This document shows, piece by piece, positions 1 to 10,784 of a DNA stretch of 31,126 bases (positions within the stretch are counted from its first letter, which is position 1; each line of letters begins with the position of its first letter). The notes below the pieces were generated by a model. It was not told the DNA's origin. It ran no database searches and saw nothing but the letters and a program-made list of their open reading frames with translations. The position numbers were made by a program, and so were the translations under genes. Source of the DNA: Ectocarpus siliculosus (taxonomy: Eukaryota > Sar > Phaeophyceae > Ectocarpales > Ectocarpaceae); contig FN648749.1 of the NCBI GenBank assembly GCA_000310025.1, positions 1-31,126 on the forward strand. Direction: 5' to 3'.

Positions 1-284
1 CCGATCCGGCTTGAACCGGTACCACGCAGCGCCTGTGGCGGCCACATGTCCGAGAGTTATTACCCACATCCCACCACGTCTTGAACTGCCACCGAAGAGC
101 TCGTGTTCCACGTTCCCTATGGTTGGGTGATCAAAACCCCCTCGAGAGGTTAAATTGTGATGAGGCGTTTCTCCGTACCTCAAGCAGGGAATGTGTGTTT
201 CAATGCTTGTTGCGGTGGATAGAGAAAAGGGGACCTTCTAACAGGACACTGCAACAGACTTGGAGTGCCGTTGGAGAATGAAGC

Positions 285-1810
285 TTTGACCAAGTGTTAA
301 AGAGGCAGGTGGACGCATAGGCCCAGGCAGGAGAAGGTACACCGAAGGCAAAAACTGGAAACGTAGGGCTAGAGAGGTTGTTCACTGAGGACGAGGTTAA
401 GAATTGTGTAATCATAGTGCAATGCCACAAAGTAGCAGGGGCGGATGGGATAGTACACGAGTTCATGAAGTTTTGGGGGGAAGGGAATGATCCAGCTGAT
501 GGTGCTGCTGTACAACTGGGTGTGGAAAAACTAGTACCTGGTATGCGCGAAGCAGATGAAGGGAAGGGGTGGTTGTGAAGGTGTTGAAGAAAGAAGGCAA
601 GATTTACCCAGGAAAGGGTATGCGATACGGTATGGAAAAATGGTCTGTGGAAACACTTGTCCAAGTCTGAGATAAAGGGGTAAATGTGAAGAGTGCTGAA
701 GAAGATGACAAGACGGTACGAACAGCGCTGTCATGCAAGACGGAGAACTGCCCAAATTCTTCGTCATTGAAAAGGGAGTCCCACAAGGCTGTACGCTGTC
801 CCCAACATTGCTGTCCAGGTGTTCATCAATGATCTGGTGAAAGTTGTAGAGGCAGCCGGGCAGAGGGTAAACGCAGTTGAAACTTCGGTGCGGGAATGCT
901 GTTTGCGGATGATTTTGTTGGGATGTCTTACACCCCGAGGGATTTCAACTACAGATTGACGCGGCGAAGAATTGGTAAGTGGAGATTGTCTGCCAACGTT
1001 AAGAAGAGTGCCGTCAATGTATGCAACAAGAACAGAGAGAAAACAGTAGAGTAAAGATGGAAGTGGGGGATCAAGGAGCTTGCAGTGGTGGGTCAGTACA
1101 TCCCGGAGTACAGCTTGGAAAAGACTGCTCGTGGAATGCGCACGTGTCCAAGGGTATCTAATAATGGCAAAACAGGGAAGGTGCCCCCAGTACTCGCAAA
1201 CCGGTACCTCGATACACGCATCGAATAGACAGTTTTGAAGAGTGTAATCGTACCGCCGCTAGGATACACCGGAGAAGTACTGGAAGAAAATTTACAAGTA
1301 GTCCAAGAATTGGAGGAGGCGCAGGTGGATCCAACAAAAAGCATCCTAGGATGCTCCAAACGCACGCGTTATCCAGCCGTCAGGGCAGCACTGCGTGTCC
1401 GATCCCTACGATCGGGAAAAGACGGGAGCAAACTGACATGGCAGTACGGCATGTGCGGGGTGGGATGTGAAAGGTTGTCTAGAACAGCTTGGGAGGAGAA
1501 GTGGGTAAACAAGGAAAGGGGTATGTCGACAATCCACGCAGTGGGTCAAGGTTGTAGATGACGCATGGAAGGCGTATGAAATTAACGAAGGTGACACGCT
1601 GGAAACGGAAAGCCTGGGGGGTTCAAGAAGAACACATCTGTTGTTTGTGCCGAGGGAGAAGAATATTATGTACGGAATGAAACTAACATTGACGAGGGTC
1701 TGGAAATGTAGGCGTTAAAAATAGGGTTCAAGGAGTACCTACATGGACCGGGGACGCATAGTCAATGGTCTCGCCGCGATGGCATGCGAAGACTACCTCC
1801 CCCTCGGAGG
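285..1810 (+). pseudogene. Degenerate LINE-type (non-LTR) reverse transcriptase
   Basis: Conserved RT pieces appear in order on the plus strand but in different frames. They are FTEDEVKNCV...KVAGADGIVHEFM (about 378-475, the fingers region), GVPQGCTLSP (776-805, the LINE block usually written GxxQGxPLSP), and GMLFADDF (about 896-916, the catalytic F/Y-x-D-D box, aspartates at 908-913). Next come WRLSANVKKSAV (about 980-1015) and a thumb/C-terminal part open at 1235-1561 with GYTGEVLE, ILGCSKRTRYPAVRAALRV and WEEKW. In active elements this enzyme primes reverse transcription at a nicked target. Here the frame changes several times, in-frame stops occur (for example just after 1040 and near 1228), and no endonuclease domain or poly-A tail was found. 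The element may extend upstream (an ORF at 81-281 ends just before it). I am confident it is a LINE RT relic; the clade is not determined. Confidence 0.8.
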
Positions 1811-4800
1811 CACTTGTTGGGAAACTTGCAGACTTGAGGGGTGTACCAGAAGTTGGTCCCCCCAAGTTGTTTAAAGCACCTCTCTCTGCTGATCCATCTA
1901 TCTGCCTTTCTCGCCAACCCGACGTTCGCGGACACGGTGGGCGTGGTGGTGAAGAAACGGCTAAGGTAGCAATATCAGGATCTTGGGCAAAAGGCGAGAG
2001 ACATCACAGCAGGCAGGGTTCCAGGTCAATCTCTCACCACATTGTCTGTCCTTGCGCACGGAGGAGAGTGCGATTTTGTGTACAAGAAGCCCGAGACCAT
2101 CCGGTTAACGACCCCGCGGATGTTGGTCATCGAAAACACGCTAGGGTCCTCCAGCATCATGGTTCTTCTCTGGTTCATGTTGTGGCCGACGCACCCCGTC
2201 ACCTATGTATAGGTTGAGGTGCAGTGACGAGGGAAGTCAGACGGTGTGTTAGGTTGTGAACCAGACGCAGCGAGTGACGACAAACTTGTGGGTAACGAAC
2301 GGTGGTTCGCGCTGACATGGGTCGGGAAAAAAAGGGTAAACGGTGTCAAGAAGGCGCTTACCCGAGGCCGAACCTGTGGTGTGCCGAAAGTCGAGATAAC
2401 CATATCGAACGTCTTTCAGGCAATATTTCAGCCCAAGCTAGCACTCCTCCCCCGCAAGATACACCTGAAGAACGAACGATTGTTTAAGGGGTCACATCAT
2501 TGTGAATTGGCCACACACTCGACGAGTGATGATCACCTCACCATCGGGCACATTAGGCCTTCCAGCGGGCAACTTCCGGGAGGGTCTCCAGGGAACGCGC
2601 AGCAAGGGCCTCGAGGCACGCATCCGCCGAGTCGCCTTGCGATGACGCTGGCCTCGCTGCTGCCGGCCTTCGGCACCCTGATGAGCTTCGCAGAATAACG
2701 GGGACATTGCAGGAGCGACGACCACCAAACATTTGGCGTTGTCATTTAAGCATAGTGAGGAATGGTATGAGGGGGGCACGAGCAGCACAGTTATGCCCCA
2801 GGTTCACAACCGACGGGCGGGGGGCGTATGATAGAAGGAAGGAATAGATAACGACGGGGTTAGTTGCCTCTTTGCCATGGCATGGAGACGATCAACTGAT
2901 CGCCTGAAAGAACACAAGACTGATAAAACCTGTTTGACAAAGATTCATCCAATGGTCGAACGCAGGGCACCCCTCCCGCGACGCTGATTCTAGCACCATT
3001 GTTTTGAGATGGTGTGGTGGTGGTCAAGCTCCAACCAGAGCTCCGCTCCAGGCAACAAAAGTGCAGGAGTTGTATGTTCTGTGCACGAGGCGCACTGTCA
3101 CAACGATTTAGATGTAGTGTTAGGGGCGTCGTTGCCGTGGACAGTCGCAGTGAAGGGGTAACGAAAGAGTTGGTGCTTGTGTGCCTCTTGTCATCCACCG
3201 CACTTCTTAACCTGTAGTCTGGCCACATGTCGCCGAACAGGGTAGAATCATCCTCAGCATCGCCGTCCTCAGCAGCCCCGAACGGGTTGCATCTGAAGTC
3301 AACAGTGGCTCTGTACGCTGCAGAAGGCAGTGAGAACCATCGGGCTGTCGCTTTACCTCTTTTTTGACGAAAGAGACGCATAGCGGGAGTCCTGCTGCCC
3401 AAACGGTAAACAACATATCTACCCCTTCCGGTCGACGGACGGGATCGACAACTTCCAACCCAACTCTCTGTACAACGATACGCTAAGGGTGCATTTATTC
3501 GCCGTGTTTACTACCGTCACATCAAACGTTCCACTCCAAAAGGCGCCTCGACAGAACACAATCTGCCCACCTGCAGGCCATCGAAGGCGAAATTGTTCTC
3601 CTCGAAGGTAGCTGGCCTCCCGTTTCGGGCCTCGAACCTCTCAAGGGCAAGCTCGAGGAACGTAGCAGCCGTAGATTCTTGTTCCCCTGACAATTGAGAA
3701 GCATGTTTCCTGACACATTCATTGCGGTTCAAACGGTAGTCTGCGAATACAAAGATTCTTCGTTGTGGTGCCCAAAGGAATCAACACTACGATGATATTA
3801 GACTCTACCTATAATCGTAGAGTGATTTTACTTTTGGCCCTAGTGGTTCGGATGCCTTATCGGGACTTCCGGGATAAAAGGAGTTCAGAGACATAATCCT
3901 TCTTGCTGCCTCGCGGGTTCTGCATTAAGCATTCCAAGGTCAAATACCTCGGTTACCAACGTCGAACTCTTGCGACGCCGCCAATATCAGCAGTCCGGGA
4001 AAACAACGCCACCGCATGCCACGCGCTATTTAGCCAGCAGATCTGTTTCAAACGGGGTATGAACGGGATCGTCAAAGGCAGCAAGGGCCGGTTGACAACG
4101 ACGTTCAGCGACGAACTTGAATTGTGACAATTATGGTCAAAGTGAAAATAGTGTGTATGCGGCCTATGTCCAGTGTTGTAACAAGGATGGTGCATCCAAA
4201 CACACCGGAGGCTTACCATAGCTGACGCCCTGCACAAATAGCCGCAAGAAGTGCCAAAACACAAGCTTAATATGAAGAGACATGAAGAAATGTCCACTTT
4301 TTTACGGCGCGGCCAATGATGGTGGGGCAATCATGTGTCGTCCGCATTGCTGAAACAGAGTGAAATTAGGGAAGGGTTATCGAGTAAAATACATACGCAT
4401 AGTTTATGCGAGTGGCAGCAATCCACGCGCACCCAATTGTGGTAATTTTTTGTAGCGCTGGTAATGCGCGTATGTGAGTGGTGTGTGGCGGATACTTTGT
4501 GGAGAGTCTCCTTGGTGCGAGACGCATGTGGAAGGTACTCAGCTGTTCGTACAGAAGCACTGGTGAAACAGGGGGTGCAATAACGGCTGAGATTTTCAAA
4601 AATGAATCCGGCCCAAATGTTTTTTTTTGTCCCCGTTTTGGGAAAACCCTACATATGTACAGACACTAGGGTTAAGAATGCTGTGGGCAACATCCGGGAC
4701 GGATGGTGGTGAGTGTCCTGGAGGAAGGAAAGAAGAAGAAGGGGAGAGTTTTTGTAGGGGCGGGAAGAAGGGACGGTGTTGGGGGAGGCAAGGAAGTGGT

Positions 4801-5049
4801 GAAGAATTTCGGCACTCGACGAGCGCGCGATCCCGTTGGGGGTGAAAGGGACATCCCACTCCGTAGTCTTGTCTATCGGGAATCAAAAAGCCGAAAATGT
4901 ACATAACGATGAAGAAGGCCGACGAGGAAGGTACGAAGAGACGAAATTGCACCCCACGTTCGAAGTCGGCGTGAAAATCCGCCGCAAGGAAAGAGTAAGA
5001 ATGAAACACAAAAAAAACGAAGACGTCGACGTTTGCGTCGTGGAACGGC
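1811..5049. other. Unassigned region, no supported gene
   Basis: Several ORFs of 60-180 codons occur on both strands, but none has a motif I recognise and many overlap in antisense. The most protein-like are minus-strand 3517-3732 (71 codons, acidic and alanine-rich, ELALERFEARNG) and part of minus-strand 2860-3402 (NPFGAAEDGDAEDDSTLFGD). Either could be an exon of an unrecognised gene. A small hairpin (CTCTAC...GTAGAG) lies near 3806-3826. No transposon ends or RNA genes were seen. Confidence 0.4.
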
Positions 5050-5290
5050 CCTTCTGTATAACGCAGGTGCTCACGAATGCAAGACGGTGAGGTAAAATAC
5101 CCATGGTAAAGTCAAAGCGGAGGTCGTTACTGCATATTACTCATGCGCGGAGAAGTTAACACGGAGACTTATCGACAAGAAGTTTGAAGGCCGGGTGAGA
5201 AGGTTTGAAGACACAAACACTTAAGCGACGATGGCAAAAGCGCAACGGCAAAACTTCACAATAAGAAACACGCATATGATAAAGAAAAAG
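5050..5290 (+). repeat. Direct repeat, copy A
   Basis: Begins CTTCTGTATAACGCAGGTGC and runs through blocks such as GGAGACTTATCGACAAG, TTTGAAGGCCGG, AGAAGGTTTGAAGACACAAA and CGGCAAAACTTCACAA. The same blocks in the same order and orientation recur at about 5458-5670. The copies differ by scattered substitutions and small indels. About 170 bp of unrelated sequence separates them. Function unknown; this could be a decayed tandem duplication or part of an old element. Confidence 0.75.
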
Positions 5291-5457
5291 GCCGGATGCC
5301 GACCTATGGCTCTCTCGGAATGAAGGGATTCCCATAATTTCCAACAGGCAATCCACAAGTATCGAGGAGGCCGACGACGAGGAATCACACACATGTGATG
5401 CGCAAAGAAGGATCGGGGAAGGAAACGTGAGGGGAAAAAGTACGGACTTGAAGGCAA

Positions 5458-5670
5458 TCCTTCCGTATAACGCAGGTACTCACCAATGCAAGACGGCCAT
5501 CGTGAAAATCAAAGCGTAGGTGATAACTGCATATATATGACTCATGCGAGGAGAAGCAAACGCGGAGACTTATCAACAAGACGTTTGAAGGCCGGCTAAG
5601 AAGGTTTGAAGACACAAATACTTAAGTTACGATGGCAATCGCAACGGCAAAACTTCACAAGAAGAAAAAG
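5458..5670 (+). repeat. Direct repeat, copy B
   Basis: Second copy of the repeat at 5050-5290. It contains CCGTATAACGCAGGTACTCA, GGAGACTTATCAACAAG, TTTGAAGGCCGG, GAAGGTTTGAAGACACAAAT and CGGCAAAACTTCACAA. It ends about 30 bp before the target duplication of the LTR element at 5704, so that element inserted next to an existing repeat. Confidence 0.75.
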
Positions 5671-5698
5671 GCATGTAAGAAACGGCGGTGGAAAAGAA

Positions 5699-5703
5699 AA
5701 ATG
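5699..5703. repeat. Target-site duplication AAATG (left)
   Basis: AAATG lies immediately before the first LTR base and is repeated exactly at 11138-11142 after the other LTR. A 5-bp duplication is the usual footprint of copia-type integrase. Confidence 0.85.
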
Positions 5704-6010
5704 TGTTAGTGCACTGCCGCCCTCAGCGGTCTGTGGTGTTGAGACTGGGGACTATGTTATTCCAGGAACAGCTGATAAAAAAGGACCATGTATTGTATTG
5801 TATATTCGTCACGCAAGCCCCTCAGGCAAGCTGGTATTCGACACGCAAGCCCCTCAGGCAAGTGCCGGGAGCACACCGCTGTGTGCTCCCGGGGGGGCCG
5901 CACTTGGACCACAACCGCATACATACCATCACACCCACACCCATACTTCCCATACGCGTATCCCCTACAGAAGATGCACATATCGGACTCATATCCAAGT
6001 ACCACAAACA
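5704..6010 (-). repeat. 3' LTR of the gag-only element
   Basis: 307 bp. On the plus strand it starts TGTTAGTGCACTGCC and ends AGTACCACAAACA. It aligns end to end with 10785-11137, with a handful of substitutions and indels. The largest difference is one copy here of a block that is duplicated in the other LTR. In minus-strand sense it begins TGTTTGTGG, like the TGTTTGGGG start of the copia LTR at 17759. Confidence 0.9.
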
Positions 6011-6020
6011 GCCCTCCTAC
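6011..6020 (-). other. Polypurine tract candidate
   Basis: On the minus strand GTAGGAGGGC directly precedes the TGTTTG of the 3' LTR. Its purine richness and position are those of a plus-strand primer site. The copia element at 24361-24373 has a comparable tract, also ending GGGC before TGTTTG. Confidence 0.55.
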
Positions 6021-7270
6021 TTGATACGATGTACGATCTTGCAACCAACGCAAAAACGCAATCAGCAAACATAGAAAAACACCCCTTGAGAAAGCTTATT
6101 CAACAAAACTGGCTACGCATCCAACACAAAGCGTCTCCATCAGTTTATTCACGAATCCAAAGCGTTCGTCTCTGGAAATAATCTCAAACCGTTGACACAA
6201 AAGAATCATCCTCAGAAAAGTACCCAACGATTATTTGTGCTACATCAGAATGGCGCCGGAACGAAAACGGACATTTCTGGAACAAACAACATATAAAAGA
6301 GTTGACACCAAATCCTCAAACAAAACAAAAAGTCAACTTCTTGACCAATCAAAACGAGAATTCGGAAAGCACAATGGCCCCAACCATTAATCGTCAAAAC
6401 ATGTCAAACCCTTCCTCCAACACCAAATTCTAAACAGAGCGCACCCGCCAATCGGTACCGTCGCTGTTGTCCAAGAAACGATAAAAAATAAAAGCAAGCA
6501 TCCACGCAAACAGCCCCCCTGCTGTCAGCTCCCAAAATTCACCCCGAGCTAATATCACAATGTCAACAGTCCCCCCTGCTTTGCCGTTCACCTAAAACAC
6601 AAATAGACAAGGCCAGAAAACGAACCAATTCGATTGCTGCTCACGCCCTCTAGAATCATGGTCATACATGACATCCCCCCCCATGATTTTCGATGCAAGA
6701 GCAGCAAAACATGCGATACAAACCGAAAACATGAAAACACGTTACACTCATGGCATCAAACGCCGGAAAAATTCGTGCCGTATGAAAACTGCATTTGCAA
6801 CTGGAACTCCAAAAGCTACCCTGCTCCCTGAGCCACATGCCTTCACGCACGTCAAGCAACGCGCTATCATCCCATTTCTTGCGCGCGGCCAAAAACACAC
6901 TGCAGAGAGAGACCGCTTAACTCAGGACCTAACATAAGAAAACAAACAAACCAAAAGTATCGAAACACCCTAAGCGCAAAACGCGACTGAACGTACTCCC
7001 GCCAAAGAATAGGGAAGTAATATGAAGTATTCAGCTGCAAGGTAAACCGCGACTGAAAACATACGAAGAAGCAAGGAACAAACATAAATAAAAACCCACC
7101 TGCTGCTTCCTATTCCACAGGTTGTGGCAATGCTTATCTTGTCGCAGCGAACATTTATTATCATGAAACCAAGTACAGAAAAAAATCATTACGCACACGC
7201 CGTGGCACACGTGTTTTCCGCATCAAAGTGCACGGTGCGCTTGCAAGGGAAAAACAGAAAAAATAACAAT
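6021..7270 (-). other. Noncoding 3' internal region of the gag-only element
   Basis: About 1.25 kb, A/C-rich on the plus strand and T/G-rich in element sense. Only short ORFs with low-complexity products are present, and no retroviral-type motif was seen. The copia element at 17759 also has a T/G-rich noncoding stretch just before its 3' LTR, so this is probably untranslated 3' sequence. Confidence 0.5.
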
Positions 7271-7399
7271 AATAATGATAATACGAAGCCAAATGGCGAA
7301 GCTGAAACGTCCATGGCTGCTCGCAAAACCGAACAAAGTCGTGAACGTTTCACATGATTTCCCACTTGGCTGTAACAAGGTGAGGTCGTCACTGTCACC

Positions 7400-8109
7400 G
7401 TGTCCTCCCCGTTCCCGGTCGATTCGAGGGCGCCACCGCTGCTGCCGCCGCTGCCATCGCCGCCGCCACGACTGTCACGAGTTCCAGCGCCAACACGGCT
7501 GCCGGGAACGTCGCTGCTGCCGCCTCCACCACCGCCGCCGTTGTCGCCGCGGCCGCCGACGGGGCTCTGGCCAAAACCGCCGCTGCCGTCTTCTGCTGCC
7601 GTCGGAGCTCTGGCCGAAGCCACCACTCTCGTCGCTGCTGCCGCCGGTGTCGCCGCTGGAGTTCTGGCCGAAGCCACCACTCCCGTCGGGGCGGCCGCCG
7701 TTGCCGCCGTTGGAGCTGCCACTCCCGTTCCTGCCCCTATCGAAGAGGTACGCCACCCCTGGTACCGCCCCCCGTCTCCTCGCGCCACGCGAAGATGTCT
7801 TACCGGGGTCGACGGGGTGCGTCGGGGCTCCGCTCCAGGTTTCATCTAACAACCCCTCACCCCCGTTCCCATCACCGCCGCTTTCCTCGCTGCTGCTCCT
7901 GCTGCTGCTGCTGCAGCTCACTTCCTCCTCAATCTTTGCGGGATCAAAAGGGTGCGTCGGAGCTCCACTCCAGTTTCCATGTAACCCCTCGCCGCCGCCC
8001 GTGCGGCCGTCTGGACACCCGACGCCAACGCGGCGACCGGGGACGCCGCTGCTGCTTCTGCCGCTGCCGTTCCCCCCGTCACCGATGTCGCTACCGCCGC
8101 CGCTGCGGC

Positions 8110-8148
<39 letters not shown>

Positions 8149-8250
8149 GGCCACCGCTGCTCCGGTCATCCGTTTCTCCACCATACTTTTCCTCTCCATC
8201 CACACGCACCTCCAGGATAGAAAATCCTTCAGGGTCAAAAGGGTACGACG
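7400..8250 (-). repeat. Gly/Ser/Ala-coding low-complexity and tandem repeats
   Basis: In element sense the codons are mostly GGN, AGY and GCN. A block encoding WSGAPTHPxDP is present at about 7804 and 7943 (GGGTGCGTCGG on the plus strand) and in a diverged form near 8230, giving a loose period of about 140-290 bp. A pure CTG/CAG run of about 12 units lies at 8111-8148. It replaces the place where pol would be expected. Confidence 0.7.
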
Positions 8251-8314
8251 CGCCCCTCTCGAAACCGCAGATGCCGTCGTCTCCGCCGCTGCTGCAGGTC
8301 AGGGTGCCCGGGGC

Positions 8315-8640
8315 CATGGCGGCGACCGGGGACGACGCTGCTGCTGCCGCCGCTGCCGCCCCCCCCGCCGCCGCCACCGCTGCTGCGTCCGTCGAGGTGC
8401 CCGGGGCCCATCGCGGCTACCGGGGACGACGATGCTGCTGCCGCTGCTGCGGCCCCCCCCGCCGCCGACGCCGCCGCCACCGCTGCTGCGTCCGTCGAGG
8501 TGATCGCGGCGACCGGGGACGACGCTGCTGCTGCCGCTGCTGCTGCCCCCCCCGCCGCCGATGCCGCCGCCACCGCCGCTGCGTCCGTCGAGGTGCCCGG
8601 GACCATCGCGGCGACCGGGGACGACACGAAATCGGTGCTG
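8315..8640 (-). repeat. Minisatellite, units of about 93-102 bp
   Basis: Three full units and one partial unit each begin around GCGACCGGGGACGAC (anchors at about 8325, 8419, 8512 and 8614) and contain a C-homopolymer plus GCC/GCT runs. In element sense they encode alanine-rich peptide such as AAAVAAASAAGG and SSPVAAM. Steps of 94, 93 and 102 bp are not all multiples of three, so the frame is not kept across units. The array lies directly after the protease start motif. Confidence 0.8.
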
Positions 8641-8649
8641 CTAGTGCTG

Positions 8650-8682
8650 TGGGTAGACGCGGCACTATCACCAACCCACCAG
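8650..8682 (-). pseudogene. Protease start motif of a copia-type polyprotein (truncated)
   Basis: The minus-strand frame open at 8235-9104 contains DWWVGDSAASTHS. It matches the first conserved motif of copia aspartic proteases (W-x-x-D-S-G/A-A-S-x-H), with a catalytic-type Asp-Ser. The reading then runs into alanine-rich repeats, so the rest of the protease and all of pol are missing. This shows that the gag-only element derives from a gag-pol element by internal loss. Confidence 0.65.
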
Positions 8683-9199
8683 TCGGTACGCCCCGACGCC
8701 GACAGCAAAGTGAGGACAGGGGCCGGCGGATACGCTACAGGGTGACGGTGTTGGCCGAAAATTTGAAGAGCATTACGATCGGGGGGGGGACGTACCGGCT
8801 CTACGGTGCCGTACGAACCGGCATGACCATTCCCCCCTACTCCATCAACGCATTCACCCTCACCGCCACTGACCTGTGTATCCACGCCGGAAGCACCCCC
8901 CCACGCGTGGCCCTCCCGCTGTTGCAGCTGCTGCTGCGGCTCCTGCTGCCCATCACCCACAGATACCCGGACCCCACTACCGGCTCCACCCACCGAGCCA
9001 AGCTGCTTTTCTGGCTGCTGCTGCTGGGGCCCGCCACCATAGCCGCTGCCGCCGGAACCCTGCCATGGCTGCACACCTCCGCTGAAACCATCCTGATGTA
9101 CCACGGCAAGGTGCTACTGCGGAAGAGGCGCCGACACGGGTCAATGGTGCCCTATCGGCCCGTCTACACAACTTGCCGAATACCCCGGCTCCGCGCTGT

Positions 9200-10051
9200 T
9201 GAGATGGGAGTGCTGGGGAAAAGAAAAGGCTGCTGCGAAAAAGGCTGGTAAGGTGGGGTGCCTGAGACGTGTTGGCCGCCGCGTGTTGGCGCGGCGGCTG
9301 CTGCAGATTGTTGGATGTGTTAAATTTGCAGTTGCGCGCCGTGTGGCCGGGTTCACCACAAATAGGACACCTACCATAAAATCGCGGAGGAGCCTGGCAG
9401 ATGATGGCCGTGTGCCCGACATGACCGCAGCGACCACACATGGGCACGGCGCACATCGGTGATCCCGGGGGAATGGGGGACGCCTCCTGCGGCCACGCTG
9501 CGTGCCGCCCGGGGTCCCTGGGGCCACCCGGAACGAAGCCCATAGCCATCGCGGGAGTGGACTGCTGGGGCTGCTGCTGCTGTGGGGCTGCTGCTGCTGA
9601 AACGACTGCTGCGGAAACGACTGCTGCGGAAAATGCTGAGGGAATCTCCGTTGATACTGCTGCTGCGGCGCCTGCTGCTGAAACGCCTGTTGCGGCTGCT
9701 GCTGCTGCGGGCGATACCCCCCGTTGTACTCTCCTTGAGTTTCCCCTCCTCACCCCGGCTGCTGCTGTCCATCTCTACCCTGTTGTCTGCCTTGGGAAAA
9801 CCCACCGGTCCTACGCTGCGGACCACCACCGCCGTCGCCGCCACCGCCGCCGCTGCCGCCGTTACCGTTGGGCCGTGAATTTCCGCCAAAACGGAGAGCG
9901 TGCGGATCGCTAGCCGGCGCGGCCGTCCGCTGCGCACGATCACCGAGCTTCTGCGTGTGAGCGTGTGATTATGCATGAGCACGATCTTGACCTTTTCGTT
10001 GTCTGCCGAGAGGCTTCTACGTAAAGTCGCAAGGACCTCACATTCCGGGAT
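9200..10051 (-). pseudogene. Gag C-terminal part with two zinc knuckles (broken frame)
   Basis: Continues the gag of 10052-10741 after an in-frame TAA. The frame just after the stop reads CEVLATLRRSLSADNEKVKI and then HNHTLT, a typical copia capsid end. It then changes frame through a Gln/Gly-rich linker. Two CCHC knuckles follow: CGRCGHVGHTAIIC (9397-9438) and CPICGEPGHTARNC (9328-9369), each C-x2-C-x4-H-x4-C, which bind RNA in related Gag proteins. After them the frame is lost again. The stop and at least two frame changes show it cannot make full Gag as it stands. Confidence 0.75.
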
Positions 10052-10741
10052 TTAATAACCGTTGACAGCGCGAACCGTTTTCAGCACTTTGTTAAACCTC
10101 AGAAAGTAGTCTTGCGGGTCCTCTCCGAGGTGCATCTTCATGTTAGCGAGGGACAACTTCAGGGCCTCCTTCTCAGAGCTACTCGTCGGAAGACAAAACT
10201 CCCGGGCAGCCTCCCACGCCCCCGACACATTCCTTACAGGAAGAATCGTCGATTGGAATTTCGCCCCCTTCGTGGCTCGCCTCAAGTAATCGAAAGCACG
10301 CTCGTGATCCCGCACACGCTTCTCACTGTGGAATCTTATGTTCTCGCTCCTGGAGGTGTGGATGAGCCAGATGCGTTGATCAGGACTCGCCGGCGGAGTG
10401 AGTGTGTGCCCAAGATCTTCGCCGGCGAGGAAGACCTCGAATATCGTCTTGAAGAGCGGGAAGTTGCCATCGTACACTGGTGGCTTGTGGTCCCTGTACT
10501 GCTGTTGCACTGGACCATCTCGAAAAGAAGTAGCCGCTCCCCCGGCTCCAAAGGTGTCCGCCACCCCGGCTGCTCCACTCCTATAATACCCCGACGCGTA
10601 CCCAGCGCCGTCCACCCTATCTCTCGTAGCGTCCCCCGCTGAACTGCGCTCCCCTGCCTCCTCAAGTTTCCTCCGTAACTCCGCCCTCTCGGCCTTCGCT
10701 TTCTTCATTCTTTCTTCCAACTCTCTCTCTCTTTCCGTCAT
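10052..10741 (-). CDS. gag: Gag N-terminal and capsid region of the gag-only element
   Basis: A 229-codon ORF beginning with ATG 43 nt inside the 5' LTR. Residues 1-33 (TERERELEERMKKAKAERA...) form a charged heptad-like coiled coil. A Gly/Ala-rich linker follows, then a copia-type capsid region with KGAKFQSTI, SGAWEAAREFCLP, LSLANMKM and DPQDYFLRFNKVL. These are at the same places as AWRMMEDWFLP, VAELDNITM and DPKVFFSRD in the Gag at 18189. Gag normally assembles the RNA-containing particle. The ORF ends at a TAA in the middle of the capsid, and homology continues beyond it, so the stop is probably a mutation. Family assignment is good; gene activity is doubtful. Confidence 0.75.
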   Translation of the reverse strand: MTERERELEERMKKAKAERAELRRKLEEAGERSSAGDATRDRVDGAGYASGYYRSGAAGVADTFGAGGAATSFRDGPVQQQYRDHKPPVYDGNFPLFKTIFEVFLAGEDLGHTLTPPASPDQRIWLIHTSRSENIRFHSEKRVRDHERAFDYLRRATKGAKFQSTILPVRNVSGAWEAAREFCLPTSSSEKEALKLSLANMKMHLGEDPQDYFLRFNKVLKTVRAVNGY

Positions 10742-10784
10742 CGGTGTACCAACACCTGGTCTAGCTAGGCTCCACTCGATATCG

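Noticed and set aside
1765-2698. Two 150-codon plus-strand ORFs
   Set aside because: No recognisable domain, overlapping frames on both strands and biased composition; not supported as genes.
7275-9251. 658-codon plus-strand ORF
   Set aside because: Arg/Leu/Pro/Cys-rich translation of the antisense of the GC-rich tandem repeats in the gag-only element. No motif, and the element's coding sense is the opposite strand.
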